Part shown: positions 1 through 5,512 of the stretch, piece after piece
How positions within the stretch are numbered: the first letter of the stretch is position 1
Layout: each line of letters starts with the position of its first letter
Source: Anaerolineae bacterium
GTDB taxonomy: Bacteria > Chloroflexota > Anaerolineae > B4-G1 > DUEL01
Direction: 5' to 3'
Assembly (NCBI GenBank): GCA_029932895.1
Contig: JAOZPF010000105.1
Coordinates: 1-5,523, forward strand
DNA length: 5,523 nucleotides
Program-made: the position numbers and the translations under genes
Notes under the pieces: generated by a model
Seen by the model: the letters and a program-made list of their open reading frames with translations, nothing else
Told to the model about the DNA's origin: nothing
Databases searched by the model: none

Positions 1-615
1 GACGACATAGAGAGGCTGGGCGCCGGAACGGACCACCCAGGCGACACAAGACTCGACCACGGCCCGACCCCAGCCACGCCCGCGGGCCTCGGGTGCAGTC
101 CAGACATAGACCTCGGCAAAGTGTGGCGAGTGCCAGTTGAGCCCTGCCGCGGCGGCGACACCGCCCCGCGAGCGAATGACGAAACGGGGGGAACCGTCGA
201 CAGCGAGGGTGGGTGTCACCAGGACGTTGATCTGGGGATGATAGCGGCGCAGGTCGAGCCGGTAGATGCGATGGGTCTCGACCCGCTCAGTTTCCAAAGC
301 TTCCTCTACCGGCGCGCGCAACTCGAGGGTGGTGACGAGGTAATAGGGCCGCTGGGGGTCAAGCCCACGCTGCAGGAGCGATGCCGCCGCGTCCGGGCTG
401 CGCGCGCGGAGAACCGCCAACAGCCGGAACAGGTCGCGCCCGGTCTGGCAGACGGCCATAAAGCCCTCTGGCTTGCCCTTTACCTCCTCCACAAAGAGAC
501 GGGTCCGCACCTCGTCGTGGTAAAAAGCATAGTAGGCCGCCATACCGTCGCGGGGCGCGGAAAGGTCCAGCAGGAGGCGAATCCGCTGGCGGGGCTCGTC
601 CCGGTTAACAACCAT
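1..615 (-). CDS. GNAT-family N-acetyltransferase (FR47-like C-terminal part), cut by the left window edge
   Basis: A frame of 205 codons stays open from an ATG at 615-613 to base 1 with no stop, so the C-terminus lies outside the window. The first 160 residues or so are not recognisable to me; they may be a degenerate N-terminal GNAT half or a substrate-binding lid. From about residue 166 the fold becomes clear: a strand (FAEVYVWT), then the acetyl-CoA pyrophosphate loop RGRGWG at 178-183, fitting the R-x-x-G-x-G/A motif A consensus, then a helix and the strand PLYVV, as in FR47-like GNATs. The protein should transfer an acetyl group from acetyl-CoA to an amine; the substrate cannot be predicted. 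The start overlaps the last 11 bases of the upstream acetyltransferase gene and has a GGGGAG ribosome site at 626-621, five bases away, so translational coupling is likely. It is the fourth gene of the asnS operon. The opposite-strand open frame at 121-678 is treated as a shadow. Confidence 0.8.
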   Translation of the reverse strand, partial: MVVNRDEPRQRIRLLLDLSAPRDGMAAYYAFYHDEVRTRLFVEEVKGKPEGFMAVCQTGRDLFRLLAVLRARSPDAAASLLQRGLDPQRPYYLVTTLELRAPVEEALETERVETHRIYRLDLRRYHPQINVLVTPTLAVDGSPRFVIRSRGGVAAAAGLNWHSPHFAEVYVWTAPEARGRGWGRAVVESCVAWVVRSGAQPLYVV

Positions 616-1204
616 CCCCGCTCCCCAGCTCATAATACCAGAAAAGCGCCACCTCTCCCGCCGTCACGTCGTCGTTAGCGTAATAGTGATCGTCCACCCC
701 ACAGGGCACGAAACCCCGCTTGCGGTAGAAATTGATGGCATCCCAGTTGTTGGTCTGGGTCTCTAGCGCCAGAGCGCGCAGCTCTCGCTCCCGCCCCCAA
801 GCGACGGCGGCCTGTAGCAAGGCGGTGCCGACCCCCTGTCCGCGGTAGGTCCGATGGACCAGCAGGTTCCAGATAAAGCCGGCGTTCCGCCAGGTCTGCT
901 CTTCCAACTCGACGAACCCCACCGGGCTGCCCGCGGCCTCGACCGTGAACCCCTCCCGCGCCCCCGCCGCCAGGTTTCGCTCCAGTTCCTCCCACTCCTG
1001 GGCCGTTGGGGCAAAGTGAGTCGAGCGGAAGGGCGGCTCCAGCCGCCGCGGGGCGAGACGCCAGGTCACTGCCAGGCCGTCCACCATCTTTTCAACCACC
1101 AGCGCCCAAGAAGAGACGATCTCCAGGTCCAGCTTTCGCAACTGGCGGACGTCCCCAGGATGCAGGGGGCGGATAGTCCAGGAAGGCAGGGCTTGCTGCT
1201 CCAC
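605..1204 (-). CDS. GNAT-family N-acetyltransferase, streptothricin-acetyltransferase (Sat)-like
   Basis: This 199-residue, single-domain, cytoplasmic GNAT enzyme is predicted to acetylate an amine with acetyl-CoA. Motif A is visible as LLVHRTYRGQGVGTALL, with the R-x-x-G-x-G loop at residues 121-126, and motif B as LETQTNNWDAINFYRKRGF at 148-166. The C-terminal pattern EVALFWYYEL (184-193), together with LETQ-x-NN and G-x-D-x-x-Y, is shared with the Sat group as I remember it; that group acetylates the beta-lysine of streptothricin. Such likeness is not proof of resistance, since many housekeeping GNATs share this layout. The N-terminal 90 residues are more divergent. The start is GTG at 1204-1202, directly after the TAG stop of the Nudix gene with no intervening base. 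A strong GGGGAGG ribosome site lies inside the end of the Nudix gene. The stop at 607-605 lies inside the next gene. Third gene of the asnS operon. Confidence 0.88.
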   Translation of the reverse strand: MEQQALPSWTIRPLHPGDVRQLRKLDLEIVSSWALVVEKMVDGLAVTWRLAPRRLEPPFRSTHFAPTAQEWEELERNLAAGAREGFTVEAAGSPVGFVELEEQTWRNAGFIWNLLVHRTYRGQGVGTALLQAAVAWGRERELRALALETQTNNWDAINFYRKRGFVPCGVDDHYYANDDVTAGEVALFWYYELGSGDGC

Positions 1205-1693
1205 CTATTCCTCCCCTGTCAGCCGCTGGTGGAGGGTCAACCCCTGGCGGATGACCTTGCGATCCAGCCAGTAGAGCTCAGAGGGCAGGTCGCTGGGGGA
1301 CACCCACCGCGCGGCCAGAACCTCGCCACTGAGGTGGTTCACCTCCCCCTCCGCCGTGCACAGGAAGTTGGTCTCCAGGTGGCCTGGTGGGCCATCCAGT
1401 TCGAGCAGCAGCGGCGGGCCGACCCGCACAGCCAACCCCACCTCCTCCAGCAGCTCTCGCCGCAGCGCGTCCTGGGGCCGCTCCCTCCGTCGCACCCAGC
1501 CGCCAGGCAGCCCCCACGGATGGCGGGCGCGGAAGACATGCTCCAGCAGCAACACCTCGCCCCTCTGGTTCAGCACCACCCCGGTCACGCCGACGGTGAA
1601 GCGGGCCGAGACCAGCCCGACCATGACGACGAGCAACGAGTGGAGAGCGGGAAAGCGGCGCATCAGTCGGGCAATGGATGACTTCAATCTCAC
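1205..1693 (-). CDS. Nudix hydrolase
   Basis: The product is a Nudix-family hydrolase, which cleaves a nucleoside diphosphate linked to another group; the substrate is not predictable. With the chosen GTG start at 1693 the protein has 162 residues. The Nudix box is complete at residues 65-87: G-x5-E-x7-REL-x-EE-x-G-L, containing RRELLEEVGL, so all metal-binding glutamates are present. Just before it is HPWGLPGGW, common in ADP-ribose/NADH-pyrophosphatase-like Nudix proteins. The N-terminal segment has a hydrophobic run (ALHSLLVVMVGLV, residues 16-28) that might touch a membrane or pack on the domain. Start choice: the frame is open to an ATG at 1855, but that would overlap asnS by 148 bases and the extra residues look like antisense asnS. 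GTG 1693 lies 14 bases after the asnS stop; ATG 1663 is the alternative. Neither has a good ribosome site, so coupling to asnS termination is likely. Confidence 0.88.
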   Translation of the reverse strand: MRLKSSIARLMRRFPALHSLLVVMVGLVSARFTVGVTGVVLNQRGEVLLLEHVFRARHPWGLPGGWVRRRERPQDALRRELLEEVGLAVRVGPPLLLELDGPPGHLETNFLCTAEGEVNHLSGEVLAARWVSPSDLPSELYWLDRKVIRQGLTLHQRLTGEE

Positions 1694-1707
1694 AGGAAAA
1701 CCGCTGC

Positions 1708-3045
1708 CTAGGGATACACCCGCTTCAGCATCCGCGGGAAAGGAATCGTCTCCCGCAGGTGGTCCAGGCCGCAGATCCAGGTCACCGTCCGCTCCACCCC
1801 CAGGCCAAATCCAGAATGGGGAACCGAACCGTAGCGGCGCAGGTCGATGTACCACTCGAACGATTCACGCGGCAGGTTCCACTCCTCCAGCCGCTGCAGG
1901 AGCAGGTCTGGATCGGAGATGCGCTCGGAGCCGCCGATGATCTCGCCGTACCCCTCCGGTGCCAACAGGTCGACGCTCTTGGTGACCTCGGGCCGGTTGG
2001 GCCATGGCTCCATATAGAACGCCTTGGCGACGGTGGGGTAGCCATAGACAAAGACCGGTTTCTCGAACCGTTTGGTCAACTCCGTCTCGTGGGGAGAACC
2101 AAAGTCGTCCCCCCACTCCAGATCCAGGAGCGCTCGGAGCGCCGGGTCGTCGGATTGCGCACGGATGTCGGCAATGATCTCGACCGCCTCGTCGTAAGAG
2201 ATGCGGGGGAAGGGAGGGACCACCTTTTCCAGAAAGGCCGTATCACGGCCCAGTAGCGCCAGCTCTGGCCCCCGCTCCCGCAGGCAGGTCTGGACGATAT
2301 GGGAGACGAACTGCTCCTCGATCTCGATCAACTGCTCCAGATCGCAGAATGCCGCCTCCGGCTCCACCATCCAGAACTCGGTCAGATGGCGGCGAGTCTT
2401 GGACTTTTCGGCGCGGAACGTGGGACCGAAGCAGTAGACGCGGCCAAAAGCATAGATGTCGGCCTCGTTGTAGAGCTGACCCGACTGGGCGAGATAGGCC
2501 GGCACGCCAAAGTAATCGGTCTCAAAGAGCGTGCTCGTCCCCTCACAGGCAGCGGGGGTGAGAATCGGCGTGTCCATATTGATGAACCCGTGACCGTCCA
2601 GCCAGTCACGGATGGCGCGGATGACGGTGGCCCGCACGCGCAGCACGGCCCACTGGCGCTGGGAGCGCACCCAGAGGTGGCGGCGGTCGAGGAGAAAGTC
2701 AACCCCGTGCTCCTTGGGCTGGATGGGGTAGCCGTGGGCCACCTGGATCACCTGTATGCCGGTGACGCCTAGCTCGTAGCCGCCGGGCACACCAGGGGCA
2801 CGCCTGTCCCGGCGGACGAGCCCGCTGATAACAAGGGATGACTCCTGGGTCAGCTCCCGCGCGGCCTCGAACACCTCCGGTTCCACCTCCTGCTGAAGGA
2901 CAACGCACTGCACAAAGCCGCTGCCGTCCCGGACCTGAAGGAACTGGAGCTTGCCCTTGTCGGTGCGATTGTGCAGCCACCCTTGGATACTGACCTTTTG
3001 ACCCTCGTATTGGGCAATCTCTTGGATGCGAATTGTCTTGGGCAT
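1708..3045 (-). CDS. asnS: Asparaginyl-tRNA synthetase (AsnRS, class IIb)
   Basis: The enzyme charges tRNA-Asn with asparagine using ATP, in the cytoplasm, as a homodimer. The 445-residue protein has an N-terminal OB-fold anticodon-binding domain (about residues 17-104, with VSIQGWLHNR and FLQVRDGSGFVQ) followed by the class II catalytic core. Motif 1 ends near MDTPILTP (157-164), motif 2 is FRAEKSKTRRHLTEFWMVE (210-228), and motif 3 is SGFGLGVERTVTWICG (411-426); the end IPFPRMLKRVYP is typical of AsnRS. The AsnRS-type motif 2 and close match to the Bacillus enzyme as I recall it argue against AspRS. It is slightly longer than the Bacillus enzyme (about 430), partly from roughly ten extra residues around 292-309 before EWGDDFG. 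The ATG at 3045-3043 has an AAGGAG site six bases upstream and a promoter close by. It heads a minus-strand operon with the Nudix and two GNAT genes. Confidence 0.97.
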   Translation of the reverse strand: MPKTIRIQEIAQYEGQKVSIQGWLHNRTDKGKLQFLQVRDGSGFVQCVVLQQEVEPEVFEAARELTQESSLVISGLVRRDRRAPGVPGGYELGVTGIQVIQVAHGYPIQPKEHGVDFLLDRRHLWVRSQRQWAVLRVRATVIRAIRDWLDGHGFINMDTPILTPAACEGTSTLFETDYFGVPAYLAQSGQLYNEADIYAFGRVYCFGPTFRAEKSKTRRHLTEFWMVEPEAAFCDLEQLIEIEEQFVSHIVQTCLRERGPELALLGRDTAFLEKVVPPFPRISYDEAVEIIADIRAQSDDPALRALLDLEWGDDFGSPHETELTKRFEKPVFVYGYPTVAKAFYMEPWPNRPEVTKSVDLLAPEGYGEIIGGSERISDPDLLLQRLEEWNLPRESFEWYIDLRRYGSVPHSGFGLGVERTVTWICGLDHLRETIPFPRMLKRVYP

Positions 3046-3051
3046 ACACTT

Positions 3052-3057
3052 CTCCTT
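3052..3057 (-). promoter_or_regulatory. Ribosome binding site of asnS
   Basis: AAGGAG on the minus strand, with six bases between it and the ATG at 3045. It is a near-ideal Shine-Dalgarno sequence and fixes the asnS start. Confidence 0.85.
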
Positions 3058-3079
3058 GTATTAGGTGGCTACAGGAGGA

Positions 3080-3108
3080 ATTGTACCGCAGAACGGAGAG
3101 AGGGGCAA
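3080..3108 (-). promoter_or_regulatory. Sigma-70-type promoter for the asnS operon
   Basis: On the minus strand, TTGCCC (3108-3103) and TACAAT (3085-3080) are separated by 17 bases. The -10 box differs from consensus at one position and the -35 box matches at four of six. A start near 3073 would give a leader of about 28 nt, too short for a T-box riboswitch, so tRNA-Asn-sensing control of this transcript is not expected. Predicted by eye. Confidence 0.7.
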
Positions 3109-3129
3109 GAGAAAAAGCCAGACGCTCAC

Positions 3130-3158
3130 TTGACGGAAGGGACGAGTTGGGTTAGAAT
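3130..3158 (+). promoter_or_regulatory. Sigma-70-type promoter for rplY
   Basis: TTGACG (3130-3135) and TAGAAT (3153-3158) are separated by 17 bases; each differs from the consensus box at only one position, making this the best-looking promoter in the window. The predicted start is near 3165, giving a leader of about 90 nt before the rplY ATG. Its -35 box is 21 bases from the -35 box of the divergent asnS promoter, so the two polymerase sites lie back to back. Confidence 0.78.
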
Positions 3159-3174
3159 ACACGCCGCACGGCCA

Positions 3175-3197
3175 GGTGGGCTTTGTCCCGCCTTTTT
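3175..3197 (+). terminator. Possible attenuator hairpin in the rplY leader
   Basis: GGTGGG (3175-3180) can pair with CCCGCC (3187-3192) as a 6-bp stem with one G-U pair and a six-base loop, followed at once by five Ts (3193-3197). It lies within the predicted leader, starting about 10 nt after the expected transcription start. A second weak stem, AGGTCG (3210-3215) with CGGCCT (3224-3229), lies further down. The stem is short, so this may be chance; if real it would be a leader attenuator of bL25 expression. Confidence 0.35.
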
Positions 3198-3254
3198 GAT
3201 TGTCAGGGAAGGTCGAGGTCTACCGGCCTAGTTATCACGGAACGGAGTGGAAAG

Positions 3255-3911
3255 ATGACACAGTTGGAACTATACGCCGAGCCGCGGACTGTCGTGGGCA
3301 AGCAGGTGAAGCGATTGCGCGCGGAGGGCTGGGTGCCGGCAGTTCTGTACGGCCCCAACGTGGAGAGCCGGCCTTTGCAAGTCAAACTAGGGGCGGCGGA
3401 AGAGGCGCTGAAGCAAGCGGGGACCAGCCAGTTGATCTCGCTCGCCATTGCCGGCGCCGACTCGCCGGTCCAGGCCATCGTGAGGAGCCTGCAGCGAGAT
3501 GCCATCCACAGGAACCTGCTCCACCTTGACCTCTATCAGGTAGAGATGACCAAGACGATCACCGTTGAGGTACCTCTGCTCCTGGTGGGCGAGTCTCCCA
3601 TAACGGAGCAAAAGTTGGGCATTCTCCTGCAGGGGCTCCAGTCGGTAGAGGTCGAGTGCCTTCCCGGCGACCTGATCGACGCTATTGAGGTGGACCTAGG
3701 GGAGCTGACCGAGGTGGACCAGCAGGTCGTCGTAGGCGATCTAGCCATTCCATCCACCGTGCGCATCCTGACCGACCTTAACGAGATGGTAGTGCGAATG
3801 AACCCCCTGGCGGAGGCCGAAGAGGAAGAAGAAGAGGAAGTACTCGAAGAGGGCATCGAGGCCGAGCCGGAGTTGGTGGGGCGCGAGGAGGAAGAAGAGG
3901 GAGAAGAGTAG
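3255..3911 (+). CDS. rplY: Large ribosomal subunit protein bL25, long Ctc/TL5 form with acidic tail
   Basis: The protein binds 5S rRNA in the central protuberance of the 50S subunit. At 218 residues it is the two-domain Ctc/TL5 form rather than the roughly 94-residue E. coli form. The N-terminal L25 domain covers about residues 1-95 (ELYAEPRTVVGKQVKRLRAE, VPAVLYG, and HRNLLHLDLYQV, which matches the family's H-x-D-F/L-Y-x-V ending). The C-terminal beta domain follows at about 100-184 (TVEVPLLLVGES, LGILLQGLQSVEVECLP, DLIDAIEVDL). Residues 186-218 form an extreme acidic tail, 20 of 33 being Glu. The ATG at 3255 follows GGAG (3244-3247) with a seven-base gap; an in-frame TTG at 3183 would add 24 residues unlike the family and lies over the candidate attenuator, so it was rejected. 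The gene stands alone, with its own promoter and terminator, divergent from asnS. Confidence 0.95.
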   Translation: MTQLELYAEPRTVVGKQVKRLRAEGWVPAVLYGPNVESRPLQVKLGAAEEALKQAGTSQLISLAIAGADSPVQAIVRSLQRDAIHRNLLHLDLYQVEMTKTITVEVPLLLVGESPITEQKLGILLQGLQSVEVECLPGDLIDAIEVDLGELTEVDQQVVVGDLAIPSTVRILTDLNEMVVRMNPLAEAEEEEEEEVLEEGIEAEPELVGREEEEEGEE

Positions 3912-3940
3912 CCAGCTCTTCCCGCGTCGAACGAGATGCC

Positions 3941-3976
3941 AAAGAGGCGAGGGGAATTCCCCCTCGCCTCTTTTTT
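3941..3976 (+). terminator. Intrinsic terminator between rplY and the convergent lyase gene
   Basis: A perfect 14-bp stem pairs 3941-3954 (AAAGAGGCGAGGGG) with 3960-3973, around a five-base loop (AATTC); six Ts run from 3971 to 3976. It lies 30 bases after the rplY stop. Read on the minus strand, the same hairpin follows the lyase gene, ending in only three Ts, so it may serve both convergent genes but should be stronger for rplY. Confidence 0.93.
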
Positions 3977-3990
3977 GGTAACCAGGGCAA

Positions 3991-5367
3991 CTAGAGCGGC
4001 TCGAAGCGGGAGGTAAAATGACGCAGGAGTTTGGGCTTGGAGACATAGCGCAACCCACCGATCTCTTCACGCCGCTCGTATAGCTGCTTGCACACCTGCA
4101 CCACGTACTCTAAATGTGACTGAGTATAGACCCGGCGCGGGATTGCCATCCGCACCATCTCCAGCGCCGGGTAGACCACCTCGCCCGTCTCCGGGTCCTC
4201 CTCGGCGAACATCACACTGCCAACCTCCACAGCGCGGATGCATCCCTCCAGATAGAGAGCGCAGGCCAGAGCCTGACCAGGCAACGCGCTCTGGGGAAGG
4301 TGGGGCAGAAAGCGCAGAACGTCCAGGTAGACAGCGTGACCGCCAGGAGGCTCCAGGATGGGAATCCCCTCCTCTACCAACCGGTCGGCCAGATACTTGG
4401 TGTGACCAATGCGGTAAGCCAAGTACTCCTCGTCTAGCCCTTCCCACAGCCCCCGCGCCATCGCCTCCAGGTCCCGTCCTGCCAGCCCGCCATAGGTGGG
4501 GAACCCCTCGCGCAGGATCAGCTCCTGGCAGACCTGTTGGTAGAGCTGTTCATCGTTCATCGCCAGGAAACCGCCGATATTGACCAGGGCATCCTTTTTG
4601 CCGCTCATCGTGCAACCGTCGGCGCAGGCAAAAACCTGACGAGCGATCTCCAGCACGGGCATAGCGGCGCACTCTGGCTCGCGCAGTTTGATAAAGTATG
4701 CGTTCTCGGCATAGCGACAGGCGTCGATGAAAAAGGGAATGCCATAACGATGGTAGACCTCGGCCGTGGCGCGGATGTTCTCCAGCGAGGCTGGCTGCCC
4801 GCCGCCCGAATTGTTGGTGAGTGTCATCATTCCCACGGGTATATTCTCGGGGCCGGTCTCTTGGATGAACGATTCCAGCTTTTTCACGTCCATGTTCCCC
4901 TTGAAGGGGTGGTGGCTGGTGGGGTCGAACGCCTCGTCGATCACCAGGTTAGCCACCCGTCCGCCCCGTGCCAGGACGTTGGCCTGGGTGGTGTCAAAAT
5001 GCATGTTGGAGGGGACCACCTGTCCGGGCTTGACGGTCACGGCAAAGAGGATATTCTCGGCGGCCCGGCCCTGGTGGGTGGGGACAAAGTGGCGGAAGCC
5101 AGTGATCGACTGGATCGCCTCCTCCAGGTTAAAGAAATTGCGCGCCCCGGCGTAGGACTCGTCGCCCTGCATAATGCCGGCCCACTGGCTGTCCGACATC
5201 GCCGCCGTACCAGAGTCGGTCATAAAATCGATGTAGACATCTTCCGCACGGATGTTAAAGGTGTTGTACCCGGCCTCCTCCAGGGCCCGTTGCCGCTCCT
5301 CGCGCGACGTCAGGCGGACCGGTTCGACGACCTTGATGCGGAAAGGTTCGGAAGGGAACTGAGCCAT
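3991..5367 (-). CDS. tnaA: PLP-dependent beta-eliminating lyase, probably tryptophanase (tryptophan indole-lyase)
   Basis: The family splits L-tryptophan to indole, or L-tyrosine to phenol, plus pyruvate and ammonia, in the cytoplasm with PLP. The 458 residues match the family length (about 456-471) end to end. Visible are DSGT (51-54), GDESYAG (68-74, Tyr72 the likely catalytic tyrosine), THQGR (97-101), the PLP aspartate and arginine in DACR (215-218), and the PLP lysine in SGKKDA (probably Lys258). Residues that separate the two activities favour tryptophanase: Asp125 in FDTTQ (Thr in TPL), Val380 and Val382 in IRAVEVG (Met and Arg in TPL), and His450 in LRHFT (Phe in TPL). These assignments use remembered E. 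coli TnaA and Citrobacter TPL sequences. The start is ATG 5367, with AAAGGAG six bases upstream; the open frame to 5469 would run through the promoter. It is a single-gene unit, convergent with rplY. Confidence 0.92.
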   Translation of the reverse strand: MAQFPSEPFRIKVVEPVRLTSREERQRALEEAGYNTFNIRAEDVYIDFMTDSGTAAMSDSQWAGIMQGDESYAGARNFFNLEEAIQSITGFRHFVPTHQGRAAENILFAVTVKPGQVVPSNMHFDTTQANVLARGGRVANLVIDEAFDPTSHHPFKGNMDVKKLESFIQETGPENIPVGMMTLTNNSGGGQPASLENIRATAEVYHRYGIPFFIDACRYAENAYFIKLREPECAAMPVLEIARQVFACADGCTMSGKKDALVNIGGFLAMNDEQLYQQVCQELILREGFPTYGGLAGRDLEAMARGLWEGLDEEYLAYRIGHTKYLADRLVEEGIPILEPPGGHAVYLDVLRFLPHLPQSALPGQALACALYLEGCIRAVEVGSVMFAEEDPETGEVVYPALEMVRMAIPRRVYTQSHLEYVVQVCKQLYERREEIGGLRYVSKPKLLRHFTSRFEPL

Positions 5368-5373
5368 GTTAAT

Positions 5374-5380
5374 CTCCTTT
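5374..5380 (-). promoter_or_regulatory. Ribosome binding site of the lyase gene
   Basis: AAAGGAG on the minus strand, six bases before ATG 5367. It sets the start at MAQFPSEPF, which aligns with the N-termini of known tryptophanases and tyrosine phenol-lyases, and argues against the longer frame from 5469. Confidence 0.85.
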
Positions 5381-5405
5381 CTTCGTCTCGCTTTACCTAG
5401 AGCCA

Positions 5406-5434
5406 AGTGTAGCACTTTTTCCCGCCGGAGGCAA
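5406..5434 (-). promoter_or_regulatory. Sigma-70-type promoter for the lyase gene
   Basis: On the minus strand TTGCCT (5434-5429) and TACACT (5411-5406) are separated by 17 bases. The design closely matches the asnS promoter (TTGCCC, 17, TACAAT). The predicted start near 5399 gives a leader of about 32 nt. That leaves no room between promoter and gene for a TnaC-type leader peptide with Rho-dependent attenuation as in E. coli. Confidence 0.7.
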
Positions 5435-5464
5435 TCGGGATTATCCCAGAACGTAACTGCCCAG

Positions 5465-5512
5465 CCCATCTTCCCAGTTAGCTTCTCCGCGAATGGGAGA
5501 AGGGAAGATGGG
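5465..5512. repeat. Nested inverted repeat upstream of the lyase promoter
   Basis: CCCATCTTCCC (5465-5475) is perfectly complementary to GGGAAGATGGG (5502-5512), 11 bp. Inside it TTCTCC (5483-5488) pairs with GGAGAA (5496-5501), directly adjoining the right arm and leaving seven unpaired bases (5476-5482) on the left. There is no T-run on either side in either direction, so a normal intrinsic terminator is unlikely. It could be an intergenic repeat, the end of a small non-coding element, or an operator about 30 bases upstream of the lyase -35 box. Confidence 0.6.

Noticed and set aside
121..678. Plus-strand open frame of 185 codons at the left end
   Set aside because: The opposite strand holds a continuous frame with a clear GNAT acetyl-CoA loop over the same bases; the plus-strand product has no recognisable motif.
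854..1681. Plus-strand open frame of 275 codons across the GNAT and Nudix genes
   Set aside because: It is antisense to two genes with complete family motifs; its Gln/Pro/Arg-rich product is typical of a GC-rich shadow frame.
1694..1855. N-terminal extension of the Nudix protein from ATG 1855
   Set aside because: It would overlap the highly conserved C-terminus of asnS, and the extra residues are not Nudix-like.
3046..3079. T-box riboswitch upstream of asnS
   Set aside because: The predicted leader is only about 28 nt, far too short, and no T-box core or antiterminator is seen.
3183..3254. Longer bL25 from TTG 3183
   Set aside because: The extra 24 residues do not resemble the family, and ATG 3255 has a properly spaced ribosome site and a family-like N-terminus.
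4537..5400. Plus-strand open frame of 287 codons over the lyase gene
   Set aside because: The minus strand matches tryptophanase/TPL end to end; the plus-strand frame mirrors its codons and has no family features.
5368..5469. Longer lyase from ATG 5469
   Set aside because: The extension would run through the predicted promoter and ribosome site; ATG 5367 matches the family N-terminus.
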